Assembly: GCF_000021545.1 (NCBI RefSeq)
Contig: NC_012438.1
Location: 928,003 to 992,002 of the forward strand
Reading direction: 5' to 3'
Source: Sulfurihydrogenibium azorense Az-Fu1
GTDB lineage: Bacteria; Aquificota; Aquificia; Aquificales; Hydrogenothermaceae
DNA: 64,000 nucleotides
Both the position numbers and the translations under genes were made by a program. This document shows positions 51,231 through 60,463 of this stretch, one piece after another (the first letter of the stretch is position 1; every line of letters begins with the position of its first letter). The notes under the pieces were generated by a model. The model saw only the letters and a list, made by a program, of their open reading frames with translations. It searched no databases and was not told the DNA's origin.

Positions 51231-52452
51231 TTTTTTCAAGAAAAAAGTTTTTAACATAGAACCGGGGTTAGAAAGAATAAAAGCAGCTTTAGAAGATGTA
51301 TCTAATCCTCACAAAAACTTTAAATCAATACTGGTAGCAGGTACAAACGGAAAAGGATCCACATGTGCTTACTTAGAAAGTCTTTTTAGACATCATGGCT
51401 ATAAAACAGGACTTTTTACATCTCCTCACCTTATCCAAGAAAACGAAAGGTGGCAGATAAACCGTAAAAACATTCCTCAAGATAGATTAGAGTCCTACAT
51501 AAAAGATTTACTACCTATCATTCAAAAATATAACCTTACTTACTTTGAAGCCTGTACTTTACTTGCTTTTAAGTATTTTTCCGATGAAAGTATAGATATA
51601 GCAGTTGTAGAAGTTGGACTTGGTGGAAGGTGGGACTCTACAAACGTTTTAGACCCTTGTGTTTCTGTTATAACAAACGTATCTTTTGATCATATGCATC
51701 TATTAGGAGATACGCTAGATAAGATAGCCTTTGAAAAAACAGGTATAACAAGAAAAAACAAGCCAGCAGTAGTTGGAAGAAACCAAAAAGAGATTATAGA
51801 CTGGCTTAAAAAAAGGAAAATAAAAGAGTTTTACATTCAAGGGTTAGATTTTAGATCTACTGTAAGAGAAAGTCTTTTATGGGACTTTGAGTTTAAAGAC
51901 TTTTACTTAAAAGATATAAAACTGTCTATGATAGGAACAAGACAGATAGAAAACGTTTCAACATCTTTAGCATCTTTTTTAGTGTTTTGTGAGAAAAATA
52001 ATATTAAAGTAGATAAAGAAACAATTAAACGAGCTTTAAAAAATACATTCTGGCAAGGGAGAATGCAGATACTTTCTGAAGAGCCTTTAATCATACTAGA
52101 TGGAGGACACAACGAAGAAGGACTTTTAAAAAGTTTCCAAGAGTTAAAAGAGTTGTTTAAAAGTAAAAAAGTTATCACAGTGTACTCATTTATGAAAGAC
52201 AAAGAGACAGAAAAAATGTTTAAAATAATAAAAGAAAACTCATTTAAAACTGTAGCAACTAAAATAAATGTATCAAGAGGAATGGAAAAAGAAGATTTTT
52301 ACAAACTTGGAGAAGAAAACTTTATAGAAAATCTTTTAGAAGCTGTAGAGCTTGCTAAAAAGTATGTAGATGATAACAGTCTTATCTTTATAACAGGGTC
52401 GTTGTACTTAGTAGGAGAGGTGCTAAATGGATGGAATACTGCTGGTAAATAA
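51217..52452 (+). CDS. folC: Folylpolyglutamate/dihydrofolate synthase
   Basis: The 411-aa Mur-ligase-type ATPase starts at GTG inside the lgt end. Motifs: VAGTNGKGSTCAYLESLF (P loop), GLFTSPHLIQENER, VEVGLGGRWDSTNV and a C-terminal ligase domain with ILDGGHNEEGL. It adds glutamate to folates and may also make dihydrofolate. Confidence 0.94.
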   Translation: MNLFDFFKKKVFNIEPGLERIKAALEDVSNPHKNFKSILVAGTNGKGSTCAYLESLFRHHGYKTGLFTSPHLIQENERWQINRKNIPQDRLESYIKDLLPIIQKYNLTYFEACTLLAFKYFSDESIDIAVVEVGLGGRWDSTNVLDPCVSVITNVSFDHMHLLGDTLDKIAFEKTGITRKNKPAVVGRNQKEIIDWLKKRKIKEFYIQGLDFRSTVRESLLWDFEFKDFYLKDIKLSMIGTRQIENVSTSLASFLVFCEKNNIKVDKETIKRALKNTFWQGRMQILSEEPLIILDGGHNEEGLLKSFQELKELFKSKKVITVYSFMKDKETEKMFKIIKENSFKTVATKINVSRGMEKEDFYKLGEENFIENLLEAVELAKKYVDDNSLIFITGSLYLVGEVLNGWNTAGK

Positions 52453-53275
52453 ACCTAAGTATATAACTTCTAACGATTTAGTTGTAAAAGTAAAAAAACA
52501 TTTAAATGAAAAAGTAGGACACACAGGAATATTAGATTATGCAGCTTCTGGACTTATGGTTTTAACTGTAGGAAAGGCAACAAGATTTACTCAATTTTTT
52601 CAAGGACTTGATAAACAGTACATAGCCGAAGGAAAGTTAGGAGAGATAACTGACACCTACGACTCTCAAGGTAAAGTAATCCAGTCAAACCCAGTTAATA
52701 TTAACCAGGACCAACTAATACAAGTAATAAACTCTTTTATTGGAGAGTACGACCAGCTACCACCACCATACAGTGCAAAAAAAATTCAAGGAAGAAGAGC
52801 TTACCAACTTGCAAAAAAAGGAATAAACCCAGACCTAAAACCAGTTAGGGTTAAAATATACAACATAGAGATATTAGAGATAAACCTTCCCTACTTTAAA
52901 ATTAAGGTAGACTGCTCATCAGGTACCTACATCAGGTCTCTAATAAAAGATATAGGAGATAAACTATCTACAGGAGCCTATATGAGTGATTTAATAAGGA
53001 CAAAGATAGGAGAGTTTAAATTAGAGGATGCTTTGGAACTTCAAGATATTTTAGATAAAAAAGAAGTTAAACTAATCCCTATAAAAGAAGCTCTGTACTT
53101 TTTTCAAGAGTTAGAACTACCATCAACATTAGAAAGAGCATTTAAATACGGTCAAAAAGTAAAATTAGATAGTGAATTAAAAGGACTGTTTAAAGTAGTA
53201 AATCAAGAAGGACAGCTCCTTGGACTTGGAAAAATGGAAGATGGAATACTAAAACCTGAGATTGTGTTGAGTTAG
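52427..53275 (+). CDS. truB: tRNA pseudouridine-55 synthase
   Basis: The 282-aa protein overlaps the folC end. MDGILLVNKPKYITSNDLV, the catalytic region KVGHTGILDYAASGLMVL with the nucleophile Asp, and CSSGTYIRSLIKDIG are TruB motifs. The catalytic loop reads GILDYAASG rather than the common GTLDPLATG. A C-terminal PUA-like region follows. It modifies U55 of tRNA, near the T54 thiolated by TtuA. Confidence 0.94.
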   Translation: MDGILLVNKPKYITSNDLVVKVKKHLNEKVGHTGILDYAASGLMVLTVGKATRFTQFFQGLDKQYIAEGKLGEITDTYDSQGKVIQSNPVNINQDQLIQVINSFIGEYDQLPPPYSAKKIQGRRAYQLAKKGINPDLKPVRVKIYNIEILEINLPYFKIKVDCSSGTYIRSLIKDIGDKLSTGAYMSDLIRTKIGEFKLEDALELQDILDKKEVKLIPIKEALYFFQELELPSTLERAFKYGQKVKLDSELKGLFKVVNQEGQLLGLGKMEDGILKPEIVLS

Positions 53276-53343
53276 CATTTTCTAACTAACTTTATAACTG
53301 ATATAATAATTGCAATATTTATATTTAAGAGGTTTTACTTTTA

Positions 53344-54294
53344 ATGTGGATACTGGGACAGCATGATGAAAGTTATAGAAAAACAAGAAAATCGGTTTTA
53401 GAGCTTGTAGGAAATACTCCTTTAGTTGAGTTAAACCGTAGCCTTCCTGAAGATATAAAGAAAAAAAATATTAAGATATACGCAAAACTTGAAAGTTATA
53501 ACCCCGGAGGGTCTGTTAAAGATAGACCTGCAACAAGAATGATTTTAGAAGCTATAAACAGTGGAAAACTAACAAAAGATAAAGTAATAATAGACGCAAC
53601 ATCTGGAAACACAGGAATAGCCCTTGCAATGGTAGGAACAGCTCTGGGATACCAGGTAGAACTTGCAATGCCTGCAAATGTAAGTGAAGAAAGAAAAAGA
53701 ATAATAAAAGCCTTCGGAGCAAAGATACACTTTACAAATCCACTTGAAAGTACAGATGGAGCAATTATCTATGTTAGAAAACTTGTAGAAAAGTACCCAG
53801 ATAAATACTACTACATAGACCAGTATAACAACGATGCAAACTGGAAAGCCCACTTTGACTCAACAGCAGTTGAGATATGGAATCAAACAGAGGGAAAGAT
53901 AACCCACTTTGTAGCCGGAATAGGAACAGGTGGAACTGTAATGGGAACAGGTAGAAGGTTAAAGATATTTAACCCTAACATTCAGGTAATAGGAGTTCAG
54001 CCAGACAGTCCTTTCCATGGTATAGAAGGGTTAAAGTACATAGAAACCTCTATAAAACCGGGTATATTTGACGAAAACAGATTAGACAGAACTATGTTTA
54101 TAGGAACAGATATTGCATACCAGAGGGCAAGGGAGCTGTCAAGGTTAGAAGGAATTTTTGTAGGACAGTCTTCTGGAGCTGCCTTTGAAGCTGCTATAAG
54201 GATTGCAAGGGAGATAGAAGAAGGAGTTATAGTCTTTATATGTCCAGATGGTGGTGAAAAATACTTAACAACGGCACTTTACGACTATGAGTAA
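53344..54294 (+). CDS. Cysteine synthase (CysK/CysM type)
   Basis: The 316-aa PLP enzyme has NPGGSVKDRPA with the PLP-binding Lys59, TSGNTGIALAM and GIGTGGTVMGTGRRL. It makes cysteine from an activated serine and sulfide. A TATAAT box at 53302-53307 may start a new transcript. Sequence alone does not separate CysK from CysM. Confidence 0.93.
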   Translation: MWILGQHDESYRKTRKSVLELVGNTPLVELNRSLPEDIKKKNIKIYAKLESYNPGGSVKDRPATRMILEAINSGKLTKDKVIIDATSGNTGIALAMVGTALGYQVELAMPANVSEERKRIIKAFGAKIHFTNPLESTDGAIIYVRKLVEKYPDKYYYIDQYNNDANWKAHFDSTAVEIWNQTEGKITHFVAGIGTGGTVMGTGRRLKIFNPNIQVIGVQPDSPFHGIEGLKYIETSIKPGIFDENRLDRTMFIGTDIAYQRARELSRLEGIFVGQSSGAAFEAAIRIAREIEEGVIVFICPDGGEKYLTTALYDYE

Positions 54295-54892
54295 AAAGTT
54301 ATCTTGTGTAGTCTTGGCTGGTGGTCAAAGTAAACGAATGGGAACAGACAAAGCTTTTTTAACCTATAAAGATAAAACATTTTTACAGACTATAGTAGAA
54401 AAACTATCTAAAAAGTGTGATGAGATAATATTAAGTGTAAACAAGGACCCTCAAATCTACCAAAAGCACCTAAAACCTTACAAAGTTAAAATAGTCAAAG
54501 ACTTATACCCTTACGAAGGACCACTAAACGCAATACTATCTGTGTCAAAACATGTAAAAAACCCTTACGTTTTTATAGCAACCTGTGATACACCTTTACT
54601 TAATGAAAATCTAATAGACCTTTACATAGAGTTAATAAACGGATTTGATGTGGTTGTTCCAGAAATAGATGGTAAGTTTCAGCCACTTAACGCCCTCTAC
54701 ACCAAAAAAAGCCTGTTAAAGGTTAAAAATTTATACCCTGAAGTAAAGTCTCTTAATCAGTGGATAAGGAACTTAAAAAAAGTTTTAGTTGTCGACCAAG
54801 AAGTTATTCAAAACTTTGACCCATTCTTACTTACCTACAAAAGTATAAACACACCTCAAGACTACGAGCGTTTAATTAAGTATGGCTTTTAA
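54287..54892 (+). CDS. mobA: Molybdenum cofactor guanylyltransferase
   Basis: The 201-aa protein overlaps the end of the cysteine synthase gene. It has the nucleotidyltransferase signature VVLAGGQSKRMGTDKAFL and YPYEGPLNAILS, and CDTPLLNENL as metal site. It attaches GMP to molybdopterin, so a Mo/W-bis-MGD enzyme is expected in the cell. Confidence 0.93.
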   Translation: MSKKLSCVVLAGGQSKRMGTDKAFLTYKDKTFLQTIVEKLSKKCDEIILSVNKDPQIYQKHLKPYKVKIVKDLYPYEGPLNAILSVSKHVKNPYVFIATCDTPLLNENLIDLYIELINGFDVVVPEIDGKFQPLNALYTKKSLLKVKNLYPEVKSLNQWIRNLKKVLVVDQEVIQNFDPFLLTYKSINTPQDYERLIKYGF

Positions 54893-54916
54893 AAGCTTCC
54901 TCCCTTATATTTATGT

Positions 54917-54922
54917 TATAAT
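54917..54922 (+). promoter_or_regulatory. -10 box before encapsulin gene
   Basis: A perfect TATAAT lies 23 bases before the encapsulin ATG, with a GGAGGT ribosome site between. No convincing -35 box is present 17 bp upstream. It suggests that the shell gene has its own transcript. Confidence 0.4.
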
Positions 54923-54945
54923 CTATTGAGTTTGGAGGTAAAAAT

Positions 54946-55782
54946 ATGGAATTCTTAAAGAGAGAAGAAGCACCTTTAACTGCGGCCGACTGGGAAAGGC
55001 TTGATAAGATTGTTATAGAAACAGTAAAGAAAAATCTTGTTGGAAGAAGATTTATTGAGTTATCTGGACCCTATGATGCAGGTGTTCAGTTTGTACCTCA
55101 AGATACAATCGAATCAGGAAACAATGGAGCATGTGGTTTATTTGGAGAGAGTGATTGTGGAGTTGTAAAAGTAAAAGAAAGAAAATTTTTACCTATACCT
55201 ATAATATACAAAGATTTTAAAATCCATTGGAGAGATATAGAAACAGCAAAAAAATTAGGAGTACCAGTAGATTTTAGCGTTGCAGCTGTAGCAGCCTCTG
55301 ATGTTGCGTTGGCAGAAGATAAACTGATATTCCACGGTGATAAAGAGACAGGTTTTGAAGGTCTTTTAAATGTAAAAGGAAGAAATATATGTAAAATAAA
55401 AGATTGGAGTAAGGAAGGAGAGGCATTTTCTAACATATTGGAGGCAGTTGTAAAACTGAATGAATCAGGATTTTACTCTAACTTTGCCTTAGTTTTAAAT
55501 CCAAAAGATTATGCAAGTTTACACAGACTGTATGGAAACAGCGGAGTTTTAGAGATAGAACACATAAAAAAATTGTTTGATGTAGGTGTGTTTACAACCC
55601 CTGTTGTTCCACAGAACAAAGCAGTTTTAGTTGCAACTGGAATAGAGAATATGGATATTTTTGTGTCTCAAGACGTTATAACAGCTTATGTTAACTATGA
55701 AAGTATGGACCACTATTTTAGAGTTTTTGAGATAGTTGCACTTCGTATAAAAAGACCAGAAAGTGTATGTACAATTGAGTAA
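54946..55782 (+). CDS. Family 1 encapsulin shell protein
   Basis: The 278-aa HK97-fold protein begins MEFLKREEAPLTAADWERLD and continues NLVGRRFIELSGPYDAG, closely matching the Thermotoga maritima-type encapsulin start. Later blocks GDKETGFEGLLNVKGR, VTTPVV-type FTTPVVPQN and DIFVSQDVITAYVNYES also match. It should self-assemble into an icosahedral nanocompartment. The E-loop region carries two Cys (63 and 71, ACGLFGESDCG), which is unusual. No ferritin-like or peroxidase cargo gene is adjacent, so its cargo is unknown. Confidence 0.92.
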   Translation: MEFLKREEAPLTAADWERLDKIVIETVKKNLVGRRFIELSGPYDAGVQFVPQDTIESGNNGACGLFGESDCGVVKVKERKFLPIPIIYKDFKIHWRDIETAKKLGVPVDFSVAAVAASDVALAEDKLIFHGDKETGFEGLLNVKGRNICKIKDWSKEGEAFSNILEAVVKLNESGFYSNFALVLNPKDYASLHRLYGNSGVLEIEHIKKLFDVGVFTTPVVPQNKAVLVATGIENMDIFVSQDVITAYVNYESMDHYFRVFEIVALRIKRPESVCTIE

Positions 55783-55806
55783 AAATCTTACTTTATAGGA
55801 GGATGT

Positions 55807-56262
55807 ATGAAAAAGTTTGTAGCAGTACTATCGGTTTTTCTTTTGATGGCTTTATCTATGATTGTAAAGGCAGCTGACATTGTGTTTATCGATGTTCAAG
55901 CTGTGGTAAACAACTCTAAAGCTGGTAAAGATGCTCAGGCTCTTTTAGAAGAGGCAGGAAAAAAAGCTCAAGCCGAAGTTGAGGCAAAACAAAAAACACT
56001 AAAACAGGACCAAAAATCTCAAGAAGAGTTTCAAGCCTTTGCCATTCAAAAGCAGCAAGAAGTTTTAAAAAGAAGAGATGAGCTTCTTGGACAGTTTATG
56101 AAGTTGGTTCAAGATAACTTAGAAAGTTTTGCAAAAGAAAAGAACTACTCTCTGATTGTAGGTAAGCAAGCAGTTTTATACGGAAAGCCAGAACTTGACA
56201 AAACAAAAGAGTTTTTAAACTACTTTGACTCTAAGTACGAAAAAGGTCCAAAAATAAAGTAA
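55807..56262 (+). CDS. OmpH/Skp-like periplasmic chaperone
   Basis: The 151-aa protein has a signal peptide (about 1-23, ending VKAAD), then DIVFIDVQAVVNNSKAGKDA and a long coiled coil (about 45-110), then KNYSLIVGKQAVLYGKPELD. This is the OmpH/Skp layout. It probably holds outer-membrane proteins in the periplasm. Given its export it is an unlikely encapsulin cargo. Confidence 0.88.
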   Translation: MKKFVAVLSVFLLMALSMIVKAADIVFIDVQAVVNNSKAGKDAQALLEEAGKKAQAEVEAKQKTLKQDQKSQEEFQAFAIQKQQEVLKRRDELLGQFMKLVQDNLESFAKEKNYSLIVGKQAVLYGKPELDKTKEFLNYFDSKYEKGPKIK

Positions 56263-56290
56263 AATTAACCAAACATTCATAAAATATTAA

Positions 56291-56330
56291 CACCTCCGCA
56301 GTAGAATTAATACAAATACTGTAGGAGGTG
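56291..56330 (+). promoter_or_regulatory. Hairpin that buries the ribosome site of the zinc-ribbon gene
   Basis: CACCTCC (56291-56297) pairs with GGAGGTG (56324-56330) and CAGTA (56299-56303) pairs with TACTG (56317-56321), giving 12 pairs around a small internal loop. The right arm contains the whole Shine-Dalgarno sequence of the gene starting at 56337. Such a structure would block translation until melted or bound. Confidence 0.6.
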
Positions 56331-56336
56331 CTTATT

Positions 56337-56525
56337 ATGAAAATCTTAGAAGACCTAAAAGTTCAGTTCAAGGAAGTAGAGTTTATCTGTAAGTGTGGTA
56401 AAACTCAGAAAGTTGTCATTCTCGTAGGTGATGATTACGGATTTGAAACTACCACTTGTGAAACCTGTAAAAAAAGAAACTTTATAGAGTACGACAATGG
56501 TCTTGTAAAGGTCAAATCTTTTTAA
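56337..56525 (+). CDS. Small zinc-ribbon-like protein
   Basis: The 62-aa protein starts at ATG 56337, six bases after GGAGGTG; a GTG at 56328 is less likely. It has CxC (FICKCGKTQK) and CxxC (TTCETCKKRN) about 29 residues apart, a probable zinc ribbon. No family is recognised. Its ribosome site is in a strong hairpin. It ends convergent with the symporter gene. Confidence 0.65.
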   Translation: MKILEDLKVQFKEVEFICKCGKTQKVVILVGDDYGFETTTCETCKKRNFIEYDNGLVKVKSF

Positions 56526-57891
56526 AGATAGTTGAAAAAAAGACCATACTTAAAACATTTAATACAAATCCAAGTAAGACAGCTTCGTACTCTAAACCAA
56601 CAATAAAATTTACCACAAACCAAGATACAAAACCTATTACGATTGAAGCAGCAGCTCCAACTTTGTTTGATTTACTCCAGTATATTCCAAGGATAAACGG
56701 AGAAAACAGAGAAACAAGGGTAATAATTGAAGAAGTAGCAACAAGCTGATAAATACTCTCTCCCGAGAAAGCCAGTATAAGTGATATTACACTTATAATT
56801 AAAACAGAAAACCTACTGAAAGTTAGTAATGTACTTTCAGAAAACGTTTTAAAAATTTTTGGAAGAATATTATTACTTAAAAGAGCAGATGGAGCTAAAA
56901 TAGCAGCTGAAGCTGTACTTAAAACAGCTGACATTAACCCTGCAAAAAATACTGTTTTAACGTAATCGTTTGTATGTAAAGAGATATAATCAATCAAAGT
57001 GTTTTGAGTTTCAAACTCTAAAGCAAACTTTATAATTAAAACTGTAAAAAGAGGTATTAAAGCTACTGTAAGATACATAAAACCAGCTAAAATAGAAGAC
57101 TTAAAGGCAACATCTTCACTTTTAGAAGACATATACCTTTGAAAAAGTTCTTGTCCCGGAATAGACCCAAGACTTATTGTAATCAATCCTGCTAAGTACA
57201 TTACAATGTCTTTATAGTTAAAGTCTGGAATTAGACTGTAATAAGAAGGAGGTATTTTTTCAAAGGCAACAAAGCCACCTGCTAAAAGTAAAACTTCGAA
57301 AAATATAAATAAGATACTAAAGATTATCACAATCGTTTGAATAAAATCAGTTAAAGCTATAGCCCACATTCCACCCAAGTAAGTTAAAATCAAGACTACA
57401 AAAAATCCTATCAAAATACTTACTTCAAAAGAAAAATTTGTAATTGTCTTAAAAATAAGTCCAAAAGCAACATACTGAGCAGCTATCCATCCAAAGTAGG
57501 ATATTATAAGCATTAAGGTAGCCAAAATTTCAACCTTCTCTCCGTACTTTACCCTGAAAAAATCCCCAAAAGTAACAAGTCCCATTCTGTAGATAGGTTT
57601 AACAATAAGAAAACCAGCTAATATAAGACATAAAGCAGCTCCAAAAGGTTCTTCTATGACCTTAACGAATCCACCTTTTAAAACCTCATCTGTGGCACCT
57701 AAGATTGTTTCAGACCCAAACCAAGTGGCAAAAAGGGCAAAAGTAGATAGAGAAAGAGGTAAAGACTGTCCTGCAAGTAAATAGTCCCTACCTGATTTTA
57801 TAAGTTTCTTTGAAAATACACCAATTCCTATAAGGAAAAGTAAGTATACAAATATAAACCAGATCAACTTTCCGTTAGTCTCCTTTTCCAA
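56512..57891 (-). CDS. Sodium:solute symporter family protein
   Basis: The 459-aa protein has about thirteen membrane helices. It includes LATWFGSETILGATDEVLKGG-like sequence near the start, GGMWAIALTDFIQT and GQELFQRYMSSKSEDVAFKSS, all typical of the SSS family. The substrate is unknown. The start overlaps argH; the annotated TTG at 57891 has a weak ribosome site, and a TTG at 57867 is an alternative. Confidence 0.88.
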   Translation of the reverse strand: MEKETNGKLIWFIFVYLLFLIGIGVFSKKLIKSGRDYLLAGQSLPLSLSTFALFATWFGSETILGATDEVLKGGFVKVIEEPFGAALCLILAGFLIVKPIYRMGLVTFGDFFRVKYGEKVEILATLMLIISYFGWIAAQYVAFGLIFKTITNFSFEVSILIGFFVVLILTYLGGMWAIALTDFIQTIVIIFSILFIFFEVLLLAGGFVAFEKIPPSYYSLIPDFNYKDIVMYLAGLITISLGSIPGQELFQRYMSSKSEDVAFKSSILAGFMYLTVALIPLFTVLIIKFALEFETQNTLIDYISLHTNDYVKTVFFAGLMSAVLSTASAAILAPSALLSNNILPKIFKTFSESTLLTFSRFSVLIISVISLILAFSGESIYQLVATSSIITLVSLFSPFILGIYWSKSNKVGAAASIVIGFVSWFVVNFIVGLEYEAVLLGFVLNVLSMVFFSTIFKKI

Positions 57892-59246
57892 AATTCTATC
57901 TGATTTAAAACTTGTTCTTTTGCCGTTCCTCCAAAAGACTTTCTCCTATCTGCTACCGTGTAAGGTGATAGTAGGTTCAATACATCTTCTTCAAAACTAC
58001 TACTAAAGTTTTTAAGTTCTTGCAATGTTATACTTTCAAGGTCTCTCCCCTGATTTACAAGGTAAGCTACTATACTACCAACTATGTGGTGGGCTTGCCT
58101 AAAAGGTATTCCTTTTTCTACAAGGTAGTTGGCTAAATCTGTAGCTAAAGCAAACCCCCCAGCCGAAGATTCTACTTTCTCTTTATTTATCTTAAGACCT
58201 TCTACTATCTTTGTTATACCGATTATCGATCCTTTTAGAGTTTTAACAGTATCAAATACTGGTTCTTTGTCTTCTTGTAAGTCTCTGTTGTATGCCAAAG
58301 GAAGACCTTTCACAATAGTTAAAAGAGCTACCAAATTACCGTAAACTCTTCCTGTTTTACCACGGATAAGCTCTAAAACATCAGGGTTTTTCTTTTGAGG
58401 CATTATTGAAGAACCTGTCGTTAGTTTATCTGGAAGTTCTGCAAAAGAAAACTCTGAAGAAGAGTATATTATCATATCTTCACAGAATCTTGACATGTTA
58501 GCCATACATATAGATGCGTTAGATAAAAACTCTATGGCAAAATCTCTACTACTTGTTGCATCTATCGAGTTTCTCATTATTTGAGAAAATCCAAGCTCTT
58601 TTGCAACAAACTCTCTGTCTATAGGAAAGTCTACGCCCGCTACAGCTCCACTACCAAGAGGGAGCATATCTATCCTTTTTAGATTATCTTCAAATCTTTC
58701 TTTGTCTCTCTGGAACATTTCTAAGTAAGCTAAAAAGTAGTGGGCGACCCTTATAGGCTGGGCTCTTTGTAGGTGAGTATAGGCTGGCATTACTATATCT
58801 ACATACTGCTGTGCTTTTTCTAACAGAGCCTTTTGAAGTTCTGTAAGAAGGTTAATAATATCACTTACCTGCTGTTTTAGGTAAAGTCTAAACGCTGTAA
58901 CTACTTGATCATTTCTTGACCTACCTGTATGAAGTTTTCCCCCTACATCTCCAATTTTTTCAATAAGTGCTTTTTCTATGTTCATATGAACATCTTCAAG
59001 CTCTTTCTTCCATGTAAACTTATTCTCTTTAATCTCTTTTTCTATTTGAGTTAAACCTTCAACTATTTTTTCTGCGTCTTGTTTTGGTATTATTCCTTGT
59101 CTTCCAAGCATTTTTGCGTGGGCTATACTACCTTTTATGTCGTAAAGTGCAAGCTCTTTGTCAAAAGAAACACTTTCTGTAAACTCTTCAACAAAAGCAT
59201 CAGTACTTTCTGAAAATCTTCCACCCCAGAGTTTTTTCTCAGCCAT
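57864..59246 (-). CDS. argH: Argininosuccinate lyase
   Basis: The 460-aa enzyme has the fumarase-superfamily signature GSSIMPQKKNPDV, the N-terminal LWGGRFSESTDAFVEEF and TGRSRNDQVVTAFRLY. It makes arginine and fumarate. AAGGAGT precedes the ATG, which overlaps the cinA end. Confidence 0.97.
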   Translation of the reverse strand: MAEKKLWGGRFSESTDAFVEEFTESVSFDKELALYDIKGSIAHAKMLGRQGIIPKQDAEKIVEGLTQIEKEIKENKFTWKKELEDVHMNIEKALIEKIGDVGGKLHTGRSRNDQVVTAFRLYLKQQVSDIINLLTELQKALLEKAQQYVDIVMPAYTHLQRAQPIRVAHYFLAYLEMFQRDKERFEDNLKRIDMLPLGSGAVAGVDFPIDREFVAKELGFSQIMRNSIDATSSRDFAIEFLSNASICMANMSRFCEDMIIYSSSEFSFAELPDKLTTGSSIMPQKKNPDVLELIRGKTGRVYGNLVALLTIVKGLPLAYNRDLQEDKEPVFDTVKTLKGSIIGITKIVEGLKINKEKVESSAGGFALATDLANYLVEKGIPFRQAHHIVGSIVAYLVNQGRDLESITLQELKNFSSSFEEDVLNLLSPYTVADRRKSFGGTAKEQVLNQIEFWKRRLTES

Positions 59247-60459
59247 TATTGAAACTCCTTTCTTTATCAGTTAAGTAAAGTCTTATAAGATTTAAAGCAA
59301 ACTGGGATATATACAATCTAACGTCGTTTCTACTGCCCTTGTAAATCTCTTTATAGACCTTTGTTTCTTTTCCATCAGTAAAGCCTATGTAGTGAAGTCC
59401 TAGTGGTTTGTCTGGTGTTTCTCCTGTGGGACCGGCTATTCCCGTATCACTTACAGCAATATCACTACCAAAAATACCTCTTACATTTTCAACCATTTGT
59501 TTTGCAACTGTTTCACTTACAGCTCCGTATTTTTCTATATCTTCCTTTTTAACTTTTAAGATGTTTATCTTTGCTTCGTTTGAGTAAGAGACTAATCCTC
59601 CTAAAACGTACTGAGAGCTTCCAGGAACATTTACAAGCCTTGATACTATAAGACCACCTGTTGAAGACTCAGCAGTTGCAACTGTAAGCCCTTTTTCTTT
59701 AAGTAGTTTTCCTACTACTTCTTCCATTTCAGTGTTGTCTTCTGCATATATCATACTTCCAAGTCTTTCTTTTACTTTCTGTTTTACTTGTAAAAATTCT
59801 TTTTCATTATCTTCCCACAAAAATATGTCTACACCTTTAGGAGAAAAGTTGTAAGATATATTTTTAACATCTTCAAGTAAATAATTTAAATCCAGCTCTT
59901 TTATTCCAAAGACTCTATATAGTTGGGTAAATTTCTTTTTCTCTTTTAATCCTAACTTGTCTAACGCATTGTAAAACATAGGTTCCATTTCTGAAGGAAC
60001 ACCGGGAAGTGCAACTATAGCCTTTTTTACGTCGTCTAAAACTTTTATAAATCCGCAGGCTCTACCAACAGGATTTTCAAGTATAGCTGCCCCATAAGGA
60101 ATTTTAGCCATACTTTTTCTCTCTTGAGTAATCTCTACACCAGCTTTTTTATACTCTGTTTTTAGCTTTGATAACCACTCTTCGTGGTATATAAGTGCAA
60201 CACCTATGGCGTTCGCTACAGCTTGCCTTGTAATATCATCAGAAGTTGGTCCAAGTCCTCCTGATATAAATACCAAATCTGACCTGTCTAATGCATACTT
60301 TATGTAATTAGTAAGACTGTATAGGTCATCAGGGGAAATAATAATACCTATTACGTCAACTCCTCTTTCAAAAAGATTTTTAGCTATAAAAAGACCGTTT
60401 TTATCCTGTTTTCTTCCTTGAACAAACTCTGACCCTGTTATTATTACTATTGCTTTCAT
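59239..60459 (-). CDS. cinA: CinA-like protein
   Basis: The 406-aa protein has an N-terminal MoaB/CinA-type domain (ITGSEFVQGRKQDKNG, FISGGLGPTSDDITRQAV) and a C-terminal NMN-deamidase domain (ATAESSTGGLIVSRLVNVPG, ISDTGIAGPTG-like VSDTGIAGPTG). CinA proteins act in NAD repair/ADP-ribose pyrophosphatase and sometimes competence. Competence would fit the pilus genes but is not shown. Confidence 0.93.
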   Translation of the reverse strand: MKAIVIITGSEFVQGRKQDKNGLFIAKNLFERGVDVIGIIISPDDLYSLTNYIKYALDRSDLVFISGGLGPTSDDITRQAVANAIGVALIYHEEWLSKLKTEYKKAGVEITQERKSMAKIPYGAAILENPVGRACGFIKVLDDVKKAIVALPGVPSEMEPMFYNALDKLGLKEKKKFTQLYRVFGIKELDLNYLLEDVKNISYNFSPKGVDIFLWEDNEKEFLQVKQKVKERLGSMIYAEDNTEMEEVVGKLLKEKGLTVATAESSTGGLIVSRLVNVPGSSQYVLGGLVSYSNEAKINILKVKKEDIEKYGAVSETVAKQMVENVRGIFGSDIAVSDTGIAGPTGETPDKPLGLHYIGFTDGKETKVYKEIYKGSRNDVRLYISQFALNLIRLYLTDKERSFNNG

Positions 60460-60463
60460 CTTT

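Noticed and set aside
53270-53287. AGTTAG/CTAACT hairpin after truB as terminator
   Set aside because: Six AT-rich pairs without a T run; too weak to support a terminator call.
55807-56262. OmpH-like protein as encapsulin cargo
   Set aside because: It has a clear signal peptide for export and no cargo-loading tail, whereas encapsulins fill in the cytoplasm.
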